From Actinomadura craniellae (lineage in GTDB: Bacteria; Actinomycetota; Actinomycetes; Streptosporangiales; Streptosporangiaceae), in NCBI RefSeq assembly GCF_003289645.1, contig NZ_QLYX01000009.1, positions 245,661-309,660 on the forward strand: a DNA stretch of 64,000 nt, in the 5' to 3' direction. Within the stretch, counting starts at the first letter, position 1. Every line of letters begins with the position of its first letter. Shown here piece by piece: positions 16,370 through 25,594 of this stretch. The notes beneath the pieces are model-generated. The model did no database searches. It saw only the letters and a program-made list of their open reading frames with translations, and was not told the origin of the DNA. A program made the translations under genes and the position numbers.

Positions 16370-17520
16370 GGCAGGAGCGGGAAGATCCCGCCGTCGTCGC
16401 CTGGGTCGGTGGGCTCGGGCGTGGGGGTGGGTTCCCCGGGCGGGCTGGGGGTCGGCTCGGGCGACTCCGTCGGCGGTTGCGACGGGTCCGGCGGCGGGGT
16501 CTCGGTCGGCGGCCCGGCCACCGGTGGCGGGACCGGCGAAACCACCGTGACCGGCGGGGCGGGCCGAGGCTCGGCCGGGGCGGGGGAGGAGCCCGGTTGC
16601 GGGGGTGCGGGCGCGGTCCCGGTGGCCGGCGGTGCGTCGCCGGTCCGGGGGGTGGTGGCCGTCCGGTTCTGCGGGCTGAGCCGGGGGCGCGCCGAGTGGG
16701 CCGTGGTGGGGGTCACGCCGGGCGTCTCGGTGACGCCGTCGTTCCCGCCCGGGACCAGGGAGCCGAACGCGTCGCCGGGGGAGCCCGTCCCGCCGGACGG
16801 CCAGATCGAGGCCAGCCCGGCCACCGCGGCGACGCACGCGGCCAGCCCGAACACCTCGCCCGCGCGCCGCGCCTTGCGGCCCTGCCGGGCGGCGGGCGCA
16901 CCGATCGTGATCAGCGGCGCGGTGGCGGTGCCCACCGGGGAGTCGACGGCGGTGTGCGGCAGCGTGGCGGCGGCCGTGCAGGCGGCGACCGTGTCGGCCC
17001 GCAGCCAGGCCGGCGCCCGGCCGGGGGCCCGCCGGGCCAGCAGCGCCGGCAGCCGGCCCTTCTCGAAGGCGGAGATCACGTCGTGGTGGTGCGGTGAGAC
17101 CGGCCCGCGCATCAGCATGTCGAGCACGGTCCGCTCCAGGCGGGTCCGGGCGAGGTACAGCATCTGCAGCACCGTGTCGGGGGCCAGGTGCAGCACCCGG
17201 GCGATGTCGGGGACGTCCAGCCACTCGCCCGCCGCCAGCAGCAGCACCTCGCGGTGGTCGGCGCGCAGCGCGGCGGCGGCGCGCAGCAGCGGGTCGGGGT
17301 CCCGGAGCCGGCCGAAGGCCCGGTCGAGGGCGCCCCGCCGGACGCAGACGTCGCGCGCCAGGGCGTACATCCACAGCACCGCGTCGCCGCGCGGCGGGTG
17401 CCGCGTCGCCACGGCGAACGTTTCGGCCACGGCCGCGGCGGCGTCGTCGCCGACCAGGGACCAGCAGTAGGAGTACAGCCGGTCCGCGTGGGCGTCGTAG
17501 AGGCGCTCCGGGTCCCTCAT
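16366..17520 (-). CDS. ECF sigma-like protein with membrane segment and Pro-rich tail
   Basis: A 384-residue protein. Residues about 1-60 resemble sigma region 2 (LYDAHADRLYSYCWSLVGDD). Residues about 80-140 resemble region 4, with a HTH in LDVPDIARVLHLAPDTVLQM. A spacer follows, then a single hydrophobic segment (about 212-232) and a Pro/Thr-rich tail of about 150 residues. The layout suggests a membrane-tethered sigma factor or a sigma-like sensor, with the tail outside the cell. Region 2 lacks a strong -10 recognition helix, so real sigma activity is uncertain. Confidence 0.68.
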   Translation of the reverse strand: MRDPERLYDAHADRLYSYCWSLVGDDAAAAVAETFAVATRHPPRGDAVLWMYALARDVCVRRGALDRAFGRLRDPDPLLRAAAALRADHREVLLLAAGEWLDVPDIARVLHLAPDTVLQMLYLARTRLERTVLDMLMRGPVSPHHHDVISAFEKGRLPALLARRAPGRAPAWLRADTVAACTAAATLPHTAVDSPVGTATAPLITIGAPAARQGRKARRAGEVFGLAACVAAVAGLASIWPSGGTGSPGDAFGSLVPGGNDGVTETPGVTPTTAHSARPRLSPQNRTATTPRTGDAPPATGTAPAPPQPGSSPAPAEPRPAPPVTVVSPVPPPVAGPPTETPPPDPSQPPTESPEPTPSPPGEPTPTPEPTDPGDDGGIFPLLP

Positions 17521-17742
17521 GTGACCTCCGGTCGCGACGGTGAGCGGGAGGAGTCCGAGCAGATCATGGCAGAGCTGCCAAACCTATGGAAAACGGGACG
17601 CTAGCGCACGGTGGCACGCCTGCCTAGGCCTGTGATTTCACACAACGGCAGGGCGTGTTCATCCTGTTTTTCTGGTTTAGGCGGATTACTGATCCGGTTC
17701 AGTCGGGAAGGGCATCGGAGCGTGTCCCACAGGAGGTTCCGG

Positions 17743-20319
17743 ATGCCACTCACCGTCGAGGACGTCTACGACCACATACGCGGCGTCTGCTTCAAGACGG
17801 GCCCGCCCGGCACGGTAGGCGCCGAGACGGAGTGGCTGGTGGTGGACCTCGCAGACCCCGCCGCGCACGTGCCCCTCGACCGCGTGCGGGCCCTGGTCGG
17901 CCAGGCCGGCGACCGGCTGCCGGGCGGCAGCCGGATCACCTTCGAGCCGGGCGGCCAGCTCGAACTCAGCTCCGCCCCGCAACCCGGCGGGATCGCCCCC
18001 CTGCACCGGGCGCTGGCCGCCGACATCGCCACGGTCACCGGCCGGCTGGCCGGTGCCGGGCTCGCCCTCGCCGGGCACGGGGTCGATCCCGTCCGGCCGC
18101 CGCTGCTCCAGCACACCGACCACCGCTACCGGTGCATGGACGCCTACTTCGGCTGCCCCGCCGGCCCCGCCATGATGTGCACCAGCGCCTCGATCCAGGT
18201 CTGCGTCGACATCGGCGCCGACCAGGCCGGCCTGCGGGAACGCTGGCGGCTGGCGCACGCCCTCGGACCGGTGCTGGTGGCGGCCTTCGCCAACTCGCCG
18301 CTGCGCGCGGGCCGCCGTACCGGGCTGCGCTCCACCCGGCACGCGATCTGGGCCGAGCTCGACCCGGGCCGCACGGCGGCGCCCGTCGGGGACGACCCGG
18401 TCGAAGCCTGGACCCGGTACGTCCTGGACGCCCGGCTGATGCTGATCCGCGATCCGGACGGCGGCTGGCGGCCCGACCCGGGCCTGACGTTCGCGCAGTG
18501 GCTGGCCACCGGGGAACCCGGCCCCGAGGAACTGGACTACCACCTGTCCACGCTGTTCCCGCCGGTGCGCCCGCGCGGCTGGCTGGAACTGCGGATGATC
18601 GACGCGCTGCCCGAGCGCTACTGGCCGGTTCCGGTCGCGGTCGCCGCCGCCCTGCTGGACGACCCGCGGGCCGCCGCCACGGCCGCCGCCGCGACCGAGC
18701 CGGTGGCGGGCCGGTGGTGGACCGCCGCGGTCCGCGCGCTGACCGACCCTGCCCTGGCCGCCGCCGCCCGGAGCTGCTTCGACGCGGCCCGGGAGGCGCT
18801 GCCCCGGCTGGGCGCGGCCGACCTGGTGCCGCTGGTCGACGAGTACGCCGCCCGCTACGTCGAACGCGGCCGCTGCCCGGCGGACGACCTCCTTACCGGT
18901 CCGACCACCGGTCCGGCCGCGGGCCCGGCCGCCACCCCATCGACCACCCCACCGACCACCCCGCCCGCCCGGCACAGCAGAGGAGGAACCGCCGTGCCCA
19001 CCACTCCCGTCCAGGACGAGGACGCGCTGAAGGAGCTGATCGCCGCCGAGCTCAGCGCCTCCCGCGACCGCAGCCTGGGACTGACCACCGACGTCCTCGC
19101 CACCCCCGAACTCCTCACCCAGGTCTCCCCGCTGATGTCGCCCCTGGTCTGGGACCTGGCGCACATCGGCAACTACGAGGAGCTGTGGTTGCTGCGCGCC
19201 GCCGCCGGCGGCGACCCGCTGCGCCCGGAGATCGACGGCCTGTACGACGCGTTCGAGCACCCCCGGGCCGAGCGGCCCAAGCTGCCGCTACTGCCCCCCG
19301 ACGAGGCCCGGGCGTACATCGCCGAGGTCCGCACCCGGGTGCTCGGCACGCTGGAGGACGTCCGTTTCCGCCCGGACAACCCGCTGACCGCGGGCGGCTT
19401 CGTGTACGGGATGGTCGTCCAGCACGAGCACCAGCACGACGAGACCATGCTGGCCACCCACCAGCTGCGCAGGGACGCCGCCCTGCCCGACCCCGACCCG
19501 GCCGCCGCGCCGGCCGACGGCGGGCCCGGCCGGGACGAGGTGCTGGTCGAGGCCGGCCCCTTCGTGATGGGCGCCGAAGACGACCCGTGGGCGTACGACA
19601 ACGAGCGGCCCGGCCACCTCGTGGACCTGCCCGCCTACTACATCGACACCGTTCCGGTCTCCGCCGGCGCCTACCTGGCGTTCATGGCGGCGGGCGGCTA
19701 CGACGACGAGCGCTGGTGGGACCCGGCGGGCTGGGAGTGGCGGTGCTCGTCCGGGCGGCGCGCCCCCGGCTTCTGGTTCCGCGAGGGCGTGCAGTGGCTG
19801 CGCCGCCGGTTCGGCCGGGTGGAGCCGGTGCCGCTGGACGAGCCGGTGCAGCACGTGTGCTGGTATGAGGCCGACGCGTACGCCCGGTGGGCGGGCCGGC
19901 GGCTGCCGACCGAGGCCGAGTGGGAGAAGGCCGCCCGCTGGGACCCGGCCGCGGGCCGCTCGCGCCGCCACCCCTGGGGCGACGACCCGCCGGACGCCAC
20001 CCGTGCCAACCTGGGCCAGCGCGCGCTGCGCCCGGCCCCGGCGGGGGCCTACCCGCGCGGCGCCTCCGCCTACGGCGTGCGGCAGCTGGTCGGCGACGTG
20101 TGGGAGTGGACGTCCTCGGACTTCCGCGGCTACCCCGGGTTCCGGTCGTTCCCCTACAAGGAGTACTCGGAGGTGTTCTTCGGCGCCGACTACAAGGTGC
20201 TGCGCGGCGGATCCTGGGCGACCCACCCGCTGGCCGCCCGGGGCACCTTCCGCAACTGGGACTACCCGATCAGGCGGCAGATCTTCGCCGGCTTCCGGTG
20301 CGCCCGGGACGCCGCCTGA
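17743..20319 (+). CDS. egtA: EgtA-EgtB in one uninterrupted reading frame (858 residues)
   Basis: Residues about 1-400 are EgtA, the glutamate-cysteine ligase that makes gamma-glutamylcysteine for ergothioneine; GAETEWLVVD, TFEPGGQLELSSAP and TLFPPVRPRGWLELRMID fit the family. EgtA normally ends near RCPADD. Here no stop follows: a Thr/Pro linker (TTPPTTPPARH) leads straight into EgtB. A strong ribosome site and GTG lie inside the frame at 18994. So both a fused EgtA-EgtB chain and separate EgtB may be made. ATG 17743 follows AGGAGG by six bases. If the fusion is an artefact, one base change near 18900-18980 would have removed the stop. Confidence 0.82.
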   Translation: MPLTVEDVYDHIRGVCFKTGPPGTVGAETEWLVVDLADPAAHVPLDRVRALVGQAGDRLPGGSRITFEPGGQLELSSAPQPGGIAPLHRALAADIATVTGRLAGAGLALAGHGVDPVRPPLLQHTDHRYRCMDAYFGCPAGPAMMCTSASIQVCVDIGADQAGLRERWRLAHALGPVLVAAFANSPLRAGRRTGLRSTRHAIWAELDPGRTAAPVGDDPVEAWTRYVLDARLMLIRDPDGGWRPDPGLTFAQWLATGEPGPEELDYHLSTLFPPVRPRGWLELRMIDALPERYWPVPVAVAAALLDDPRAAATAAAATEPVAGRWWTAAVRALTDPALAAAARSCFDAAREALPRLGAADLVPLVDEYAARYVERGRCPADDLLTGPTTGPAAGPAATPSTTPPTTPPARHSRGGTAVPTTPVQDEDALKELIAAELSASRDRSLGLTTDVLATPELLTQVSPLMSPLVWDLAHIGNYEELWLLRAAAGGDPLRPEIDGLYDAFEHPRAERPKLPLLPPDEARAYIAEVRTRVLGTLEDVRFRPDNPLTAGGFVYGMVVQHEHQHDETMLATHQLRRDAALPDPDPAAAPADGGPGRDEVLVEAGPFVMGAEDDPWAYDNERPGHLVDLPAYYIDTVPVSAGAYLAFMAAGGYDDERWWDPAGWEWRCSSGRRAPGFWFREGVQWLRRRFGRVEPVPLDEPVQHVCWYEADAYARWAGRRLPTEAEWEKAARWDPAAGRSRRHPWGDDPPDATRANLGQRALRPAPAGAYPRGASAYGVRQLVGDVWEWTSSDFRGYPGFRSFPYKEYSEVFFGADYKVLRGGSWATHPLAARGTFRNWDYPIRRQIFAGFRCARDAA
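18994..20319 (+). CDS. egtB: EgtB hercynine sulfoxide synthase (internal start of the fused frame)
   Basis: Read from GTG 18994, seven bases after AGGAGG, this gives a 441-residue EgtB. The N-terminal DinB-like domain supplies the iron ligands: His in WDLAHIGNYEE and the H-x3-H of QHEHQHDE. The C-terminal formylglycine-generating-enzyme-like domain has LPTEAEWEKAARW, LVGDVWEWTSSDF and FRNWDYPIRRQIFAGFRC. EgtB joins gamma-glutamylcysteine to hercynine with oxygen. The stop overlaps the egtC start as TGATG. Confidence 0.88.
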   Translation: MPTTPVQDEDALKELIAAELSASRDRSLGLTTDVLATPELLTQVSPLMSPLVWDLAHIGNYEELWLLRAAAGGDPLRPEIDGLYDAFEHPRAERPKLPLLPPDEARAYIAEVRTRVLGTLEDVRFRPDNPLTAGGFVYGMVVQHEHQHDETMLATHQLRRDAALPDPDPAAAPADGGPGRDEVLVEAGPFVMGAEDDPWAYDNERPGHLVDLPAYYIDTVPVSAGAYLAFMAAGGYDDERWWDPAGWEWRCSSGRRAPGFWFREGVQWLRRRFGRVEPVPLDEPVQHVCWYEADAYARWAGRRLPTEAEWEKAARWDPAAGRSRRHPWGDDPPDATRANLGQRALRPAPAGAYPRGASAYGVRQLVGDVWEWTSSDFRGYPGFRSFPYKEYSEVFFGADYKVLRGGSWATHPLAARGTFRNWDYPIRRQIFAGFRCARDAA

Positions 20320-21056
20320 TGTGCCGTCACCTCGGCTACCTGGGACCGCCCCGCACGCTGGCCGCGCTGGTGTACGGGGGGACGCACTCGCTGGAACGCC
20401 AGACGTACGCGCCCCGGATGACCCAGGGCAACCTGCTCAACGCCGACGGGTTCGGCGTCGGCTGGTACCCGGCCGCCGGAGCCGCCCCGGTGCGGTTCCG
20501 GCGGGCCCAGCCGCTGTGGTCGGACCGGTCGTTCCAGGAGGTGGCCGGTGAACTGGCGGCGGGCTGCGCCGTCGCGGCCGTCCGCTCGGCCACGCTGGAC
20601 TTCCCGGTGGACGAGTCGTGCGCCCAGCCGTTCCGCTGCGACGGCCGGCTGTTCAGCCACAACGGGGTGGTGCGCGACTTCCCCGGGGTGGAGTTCAAGT
20701 TGCGGGAACTCGCCGGCGACCTCGCCACGGTGCCCGACGCCCGCGCCCCGGTGGACTCCGCGTTGCTGTTCGGGCTGGCCGTCCGGCACTGGCGGGCCGG
20801 CCGACCGCTGGCCGAAGGGCTCGCCGGCGCGGTGGCGGACGTGGCGGCCCTCGCCGCCGGCCGCTACAACCTGCTCGCCGCCGACGGCGCCGCGCTGGCC
20901 GCCACCACCTGGGGCGACTCCCTCTTCGTCCACCGGAGCGAGGAGGCGGTGCTGATCGCGTCCGAACCGCTCGACGACGGCCCCGGCTGGGAGCCGGTGC
21001 CCGACCGTTCCCTGGTCCGTGCCGACCTGACAGGCGTGCAGATCACCCCGCTGTGA
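20319..21056 (+). CDS. egtC: EgtC gamma-glutamyl hercynylcysteine sulfoxide hydrolase
   Basis: A 245-residue class II glutamine-amidotransferase-fold hydrolase. Cys2 (MCRHLGYLG) is the catalytic nucleophile after Met removal, and GFGVGWY, FSHNGVVRDF and the mid-chain RSATLDF are conserved. It removes the glutamyl group from the EgtB product. It is coupled to the EgtB stop. The length matches the family. Confidence 0.88.
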   Translation: MCRHLGYLGPPRTLAALVYGGTHSLERQTYAPRMTQGNLLNADGFGVGWYPAAGAAPVRFRRAQPLWSDRSFQEVAGELAAGCAVAAVRSATLDFPVDESCAQPFRCDGRLFSHNGVVRDFPGVEFKLRELAGDLATVPDARAPVDSALLFGLAVRHWRAGRPLAEGLAGAVADVAALAAGRYNLLAADGAALAATTWGDSLFVHRSEEAVLIASEPLDDGPGWEPVPDRSLVRADLTGVQITPL

Positions 21057-21083
21057 CGTCCCGACCATTTCGAGGAGACCTTC

Positions 21084-22040
21084 GTGGACCGCTTCCTGAC
21101 CGCCGACGATCTCGACAAGGCGCTGCGCGAGGACGTGCGCGCCGGGCTCACCACCGACCCCAAGGTCCTGCCGCCCAAGTGGTTCTACGACGAGCGGGGC
21201 AGCGCCTTGTTCGAGGAGATCACCCGGCTGCCGGAGTACTACCCGACCCGGCGGGAGCGGGAGATCCTCACCGACCAGGCGGCCGAGATCGCCGCGCTGA
21301 GCGGTGCGGAGACCCTGCTGGAGCTGGGCGCGGGCTCGGGCGAGAAGACCCGGCTGCTGCTCGACGCGCTCTCGTCGGCCGGCACGCTGCGGGAGTACGT
21401 CCCGGTGGACGTGAGCGGGGACTTCCTCGCCGCCGCGGCCGGGCAGATCGCCCGGGACTACCCGGCGCTGACCGTCCGGCCCGTGGCGGCCGACTACGAG
21501 CAGCACCTGCACCTGCTGCCCGCCGGGCGGAACCGGCTGGTGGCGTTCCTGGGCGGGACGATCGGCAACATGCCCCCGGCGGCCCGGATCGGTTTCCTCG
21601 CCCGGCTGGCCGCCACGATGTCGGAGGGCGACGCGCTGCTGCTGGGGGTGGACCTGGTCAAGGGCGAGCAGCGGCTGGTCCGGGCCTACGACGACGCGGC
21701 CGGGGTGACCGCCGAGTTCAACCGCAACGTGCTGCACGTGATCAACCGGGAGCTGGCGGCCGACTTCGTCCCGGCGGCCTTCGAGCACGTCGCGCTCTGG
21801 AACGCCGCCGACGAGTGGATCGAGATGCGGCTGCGCTCGATCATGGACCAGAGCGTGCGGATCGACCGGCTCGACCTGGAGGTCGGGTTCGCCGCCGGGG
21901 AGGAGATGCGCACCGAGATCTCGGCCAAGTTCCGCCCCGACCGGCTCACCGCGGAACTCGGCGCGGCCGGGCTGTTCCCGGCGGCCCGGTGGACCGACCG
22001 GGCCGGGGACTTCTCCGTGGTTCTGGCCCGACCCGTATGA
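21084..22040 (+). CDS. egtD: EgtD histidine N-alpha-methyltransferase
   Basis: A 318-residue SAM-dependent methyltransferase that trimethylates histidine to hercynine, the first committed step to ergothioneine. Visible motifs are LPPKWFYDERGSALFEEIT, the SAM loop ELGAGSGEKTRLLL, FLGGTIGNMPP and the C-terminal EISAKFRPDRL. GTG 21084 follows GAGGAG. No egtE-type PLP lyase gene follows; the last C-S cleavage must be done from elsewhere or by another enzyme. Confidence 0.9.
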   Translation: MDRFLTADDLDKALREDVRAGLTTDPKVLPPKWFYDERGSALFEEITRLPEYYPTRREREILTDQAAEIAALSGAETLLELGAGSGEKTRLLLDALSSAGTLREYVPVDVSGDFLAAAAGQIARDYPALTVRPVAADYEQHLHLLPAGRNRLVAFLGGTIGNMPPAARIGFLARLAATMSEGDALLLGVDLVKGEQRLVRAYDDAAGVTAEFNRNVLHVINRELAADFVPAAFEHVALWNAADEWIEMRLRSIMDQSVRIDRLDLEVGFAAGEEMRTEISAKFRPDRLTAELGAAGLFPAARWTDRAGDFSVVLARPV

Positions 22041-22106
22041 CGGGCGTTAACCCCTCGGTCACCGCCCCGTGGGGAACCGGTCACGGGACCTCGGCAGTGT
22101 TCGCGG

Positions 22107-23231
22107 GTGGCTCAGGCAAATCGACTCCGGGAACTCGACCTGCTCCGCTTTCTGGCGGCGCTGGGGGTACTGCTCTTCCATTTCACCGGCTTCGCGGGCA
22201 AGGGTCCCTGGCCCGAGTCGGCGGCGGAGACCTTCCCGGGAATGGATCAGGTGACCCGTTACGGCTACCTGGGCGTCGACCTGTTCTTCATGATCAGCGG
22301 CTTCGTCATCCTGATGAGCGCGTGGGGGCGCGGGCTGGGCTCCTTCGGGGTCTCCCGGGTGGTGCGGCTGATGCCCGCCTACTGGGTCGCGGTGCTGTTC
22401 GGCGTGTTCGTCTACCAGGTCTTCGGGCTGGGGCAGGGCACCGTCGCGCGGATGATCCCCAACCTGACGATGCTCCAGGCCGGGGTGGGCGTCGGCAACA
22501 TCGACTCCGTCTTCTGGACGCTCTGGGTCGAGCTGCACTTCTACATGCTCATCGCCGGGCTGGTGGCGATCGGGCTCACCTACCGCACCTGCGTGATCTT
22601 CATGGCGTCCTGGATGTTCCTGGGGCTGTTCGCCAACGAGGCCGACAACAAGCTGCTCCAGGTGATGCTCATCCCCACCTGGAACATGTACTTCATCGCG
22701 GGCATGGCGCTCTACCTGATCTACCGGGCGGGGCCGTCGCTGCTGCTGTGGGGCTTCGTCGCGGTGACCTGGCTGCTGTCGCTGCACTGGGGCGCCTGGC
22801 GGGTGGAGGCGTCCCCCGCCTGGTCGCGCGGCGAGGAGCCGGTGGTGGCGGCCGTCATCACCGTGCTGTTCATCGTCATGATCCTGGTCGCCACCGGCCG
22901 GCTGTCGTGGCTGCGCTGGCGCGGCCTCACCGTGCTCGGCGCGCTGACCTACCCGCTGTACCTGACCCACGCGCAGCTCGCCCTGCCCCTGCTGGACGCG
23001 GTGTACCCGGGGCTGAACCGGTGGGCCGCGCTGGCCGTGCTCACGGCGGCGTCCCTGCTGCTGGCGTACGCGATCTACCGGCTGGTCGAGGTCCCCGGCA
23101 CGGCCTGGATGCGGCCCCGCCTGCTCGCCTCCCTGGACCGGCTGCGCGCCGACCCCCTCCCGACCGTCCCGCCGCCGCGCCGCGAACCCGTCCCCGCGGA
23201 GCCGGAGCCCGCCCGCGCCGCGGCCCCCTGA
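22107..23231 (+). CDS. acyltransferase 3 family membrane protein
   Basis: A 374-residue integral membrane protein of the acyltransferase-3 type with about ten spans. The N-terminus RELDLLRFLAALGVLLFHFT carries the usual Arg and His, and GVDLFFMISGFVI and RVVRLMPAYWVA follow. Such enzymes O-acylate sugars or lipids at the membrane; the acceptor is unknown. The C-terminus is Pro/Glu-rich and cytoplasmic. It starts 66 bases after egtD and may be transcribed with it, but no link to ergothioneine is known. Confidence 0.82.
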   Translation: MAQANRLRELDLLRFLAALGVLLFHFTGFAGKGPWPESAAETFPGMDQVTRYGYLGVDLFFMISGFVILMSAWGRGLGSFGVSRVVRLMPAYWVAVLFGVFVYQVFGLGQGTVARMIPNLTMLQAGVGVGNIDSVFWTLWVELHFYMLIAGLVAIGLTYRTCVIFMASWMFLGLFANEADNKLLQVMLIPTWNMYFIAGMALYLIYRAGPSLLLWGFVAVTWLLSLHWGAWRVEASPAWSRGEEPVVAAVITVLFIVMILVATGRLSWLRWRGLTVLGALTYPLYLTHAQLALPLLDAVYPGLNRWAALAVLTAASLLLAYAIYRLVEVPGTAWMRPRLLASLDRLRADPLPTVPPPRREPVPAEPEPARAAAP

Positions 23232-23296
23232 TCCGGAGCCGCCGTCCGGCGACCCGGGCCGCGGGGTCTGTCGGACCCCCGGCTTAGGGTGGAAAG

Positions 23297-24307
23297 GTGC
23301 CTCGCAGCTCCAAGCGTGCGACGATCCGTGAGGTGGCACGGGCCACGGGCCTGTCGCCCGCTGCCGTGTCGTACGCGTTGCGCGGCATCCAGACCTCGGC
23401 GCAGACCCAGGAGCGGGTGCGCCGGGCCGCCGCCGAACTGGGCTACGAGGCGCACCCGATCGCCCGGGCGTTGGCCAGCGGGCGCACCGGCATGGTCGGT
23501 CTGCTCTGCGGCTCGCTGGAGGACTACTGGCAGCAGTCGCTGGCCGTCGGCATCGGGCGGGCGCTGCTGGCCCGCGACCGTTACGCCCTGATCCTCGACG
23601 CCGCCGGCGACCCGGCCCGCGAGCAGGCCCTGGCCCTGCGGCTGCGCGACCAGCGGGTGGACGGGCTGATCGTGCAGCCGGTCGACCCCGCGGCGGGCTT
23701 CTGGACCGAACTCGCCGAGCACCTGCCGGTGGTGTCGGTCGGCGACGCGTTGCCCGGCGTCCGCGACCAGGGCGAGGTGGTGTTCGACAACCGGCACGGC
23801 GTCACCCTCGCGCTGGAGCACCTGTACGGGCTGGGCCACCGCCGGATCGCCGTGTTCACCCCCACCCGGCCGAGCACCCCCGACCGCCCCGCCGACGTCC
23901 ACGTCGAGGCCGAGGCCGCCCGGCTGGGCGTCGAGGCCACCCTCGTCACCGCCGGCCAGGCGATCCCGCAGACCACCGCCGCGGCCACCGCCCTGCTGGC
24001 CGGCCCCGGCCGGCCCACCGCCGTCTTCTGCTTCTCCGACTCCATCGCCTACGGCGTCTACGCCGCCACCCGCGCCCTCGGCCTGGCCGTCCCCGGCGAC
24101 ATCTCGGTCTGCGGGTACGACGACCACCCCGTCTCCGCCCTGCTCACCCCGCCGCTGACCAGCGTCGACTGGAACATCGAGGGCATCGTCACCGACGCCG
24201 TCCAGTTGGTCGTCGACACCATCGACGAGCCCTCCGCCCACCACCGGATCGTCCGCACCCCGTCCCTGCGCGTCCGCCCCTCCACCGGCCCGGCCCCGAA
24301 CTGGTGA
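23297..24307 (+). CDS. LacI-family transcriptional regulator
   Basis: A 336-residue LacI regulator. The N-terminal HTH contains ATIREVARATGLSPAAVSYA with the hinge helix after it, and the periplasmic-binding-like ligand domain includes the run GYDDHPVSALLTPPLTSV. GTG 23297 is the start. It lies just upstream of the OpuC-type importer operon, which has a palindrome in its promoter region, so it may regulate that transporter. The effector is unknown. Confidence 0.83.
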   Translation: MPRSSKRATIREVARATGLSPAAVSYALRGIQTSAQTQERVRRAAAELGYEAHPIARALASGRTGMVGLLCGSLEDYWQQSLAVGIGRALLARDRYALILDAAGDPAREQALALRLRDQRVDGLIVQPVDPAAGFWTELAEHLPVVSVGDALPGVRDQGEVVFDNRHGVTLALEHLYGLGHRRIAVFTPTRPSTPDRPADVHVEAEAARLGVEATLVTAGQAIPQTTAAATALLAGPGRPTAVFCFSDSIAYGVYAATRALGLAVPGDISVCGYDDHPVSALLTPPLTSVDWNIEGIVTDAVQLVVDTIDEPSAHHRIVRTPSLRVRPSTGPAPNW

Positions 24308-24394
24308 CGGCCCGCTGTCACACCCGGGGACTACGCTGGATTCGCTGAACGGTGGTGGTGAGCGTGTCGCCAGCAAACTATCCAGGTCGGTAAT

Positions 24395-24411
24395 ATAGGG
24401 AAAATTCCTAT
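24395..24411. promoter_or_regulatory. AT-rich palindrome in the importer promoter region
   Basis: ATAGGGAAAATTCCTAT is an imperfect palindrome with perfect ATAGG/CCTAT arms, in the 180-bp gap between the LacI gene and the ABC importer. It is unusually AT-rich for this DNA. A TTGACA hexamer follows at 24451. It is a plausible operator, perhaps for the LacI protein. Confidence 0.45.
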
Positions 24412-24487
24412 GTTTCTGGTGCGAGGTAGGGGAAAGATCGGTTCGCTATCTTGACATCCGGCACAGTCCATCGGCGCCCACGGGGAA

Positions 24488-25594
24488 GTGAACCAAGTGA
24501 TCACCTTTGAGGGTGTCAGCAAGCGTTTCCCCGACGGGACCGTGGCCCTCGACGACGTCAGCCTGGAGTGCGCCACCGGCGAGATCACCGTCTTCGTGGG
24601 GACGTCGGGCGGCGGCAAGACCACCGCGCTGCGCACCGTCAACCGGATGGTCGAGCCCACCTCGGGTCGGGTGCTGATCGACGGCGCCGACGTGCGCGAC
24701 CGGCCGCCCGCCGAGCTGCGCCGGGGCATCGGCTACGTCATCCAGCAGGCGGGCCTGTTCCCGCACCGGACGATCGCCGACAACATCGCGACCGTCCCCT
24801 ACCTGCTGGGGGAAGGAAAGAAGCGCGCCCGCGCCCGAGCCCGGGAGCTGATGGAGCGGGTGGGGCTGGACCCCGCGCTGGCCGGGCGCTACCCCGCCCA
24901 GCTCTCCGGCGGGCAGCAGCAGCGGGTCGGCGTGGCCCGGGCGCTGGCCGCCGACCCGCCGATCATGCTGATGGACGAGCCGTTCAGCGCCGTCGACCCG
25001 GTGGTCCGCGGCGAGCTGCAGGCCGAGTTCCTGCGGCTCCAGGCCGAACTGCACAAGACCATCGTCTTCGTCACCCACGACATCGACGAGGCGATCAAGA
25101 TGGGCGACCGGATCGCGGTGTTCCGCACCGGCGGCAAGCTGGTGCAGTTCGACACGCCCAAGAACCTGCTCGCCGCCCCCGCCGACGACTTCGTGGCCGA
25201 CTTCATCGGCTACGACCGGGGCATCCGGCGGCTGTCGTTCGTCCCGGCCGCCGAACTGGAACTGGACGACCGCGCCGTGCTGCCGGAAAACGCCTCGGTG
25301 GCCGAGGCCCGGGCCACCGGTGCCGACTGGGTGCTGCTGACCGACTCCGGGCGCCGGCCGCTGGGCTGGGTCGCGGTGTCCGGGCTGGCCACCGACCGGT
25401 CCCTCCAGCACATGCCGCGGGCGCCGCTGGGGCACACGTTCAACGTCCGGGCCGACTCGGCGCGGGCCGCCCTGGACGCCGCCGTCCTGTCGCCGTCCGG
25501 CCTGGCCGTCGGCGTCGACGACGACGGGGTGGTGGTCGGGGTGGCGAGCCCGCTCGACCTGACGAACGCGATCGGCCGGGAGAGCGCGCGGTGA
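24488..25594 (+). CDS. ABC importer ATPase, OpuC/ProV-like
   Basis: A 368-residue ATPase of the quaternary-amine/osmoprotectant importer family. Walker A is GTSGGGKTT, the Q-loop region follows in GYVIQQAGLFPHRT, the signature is LSGGQQQR and Walker B is IMLMDEPF. A C-terminal extension after about residue 240 resembles the CBS-like regulatory tail of OpuCA. It belongs with two permeases and a binding protein. Substrate candidates are betaine, choline or, because egt genes lie nearby, ergothioneine. GTG 24488 is the likely start; GTG 24497 is possible. Confidence 0.83.
   Translation: MNQVITFEGVSKRFPDGTVALDDVSLECATGEITVFVGTSGGGKTTALRTVNRMVEPTSGRVLIDGADVRDRPPAELRRGIGYVIQQAGLFPHRTIADNIATVPYLLGEGKKRARARARELMERVGLDPALAGRYPAQLSGGQQQRVGVARALAADPPIMLMDEPFSAVDPVVRGELQAEFLRLQAELHKTIVFVTHDIDEAIKMGDRIAVFRTGGKLVQFDTPKNLLAAPADDFVADFIGYDRGIRRLSFVPAAELELDDRAVLPENASVAEARATGADWVLLTDSGRRPLGWVAVSGLATDRSLQHMPRAPLGHTFNVRADSARAALDAAVLSPSGLAVGVDDDGVVVGVASPLDLTNAIGRESAR

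Noticed and set aside
22107..23231. EgtE lyase after egtD
   Set aside because: The protein is a ten-span acyltransferase with no PLP site.
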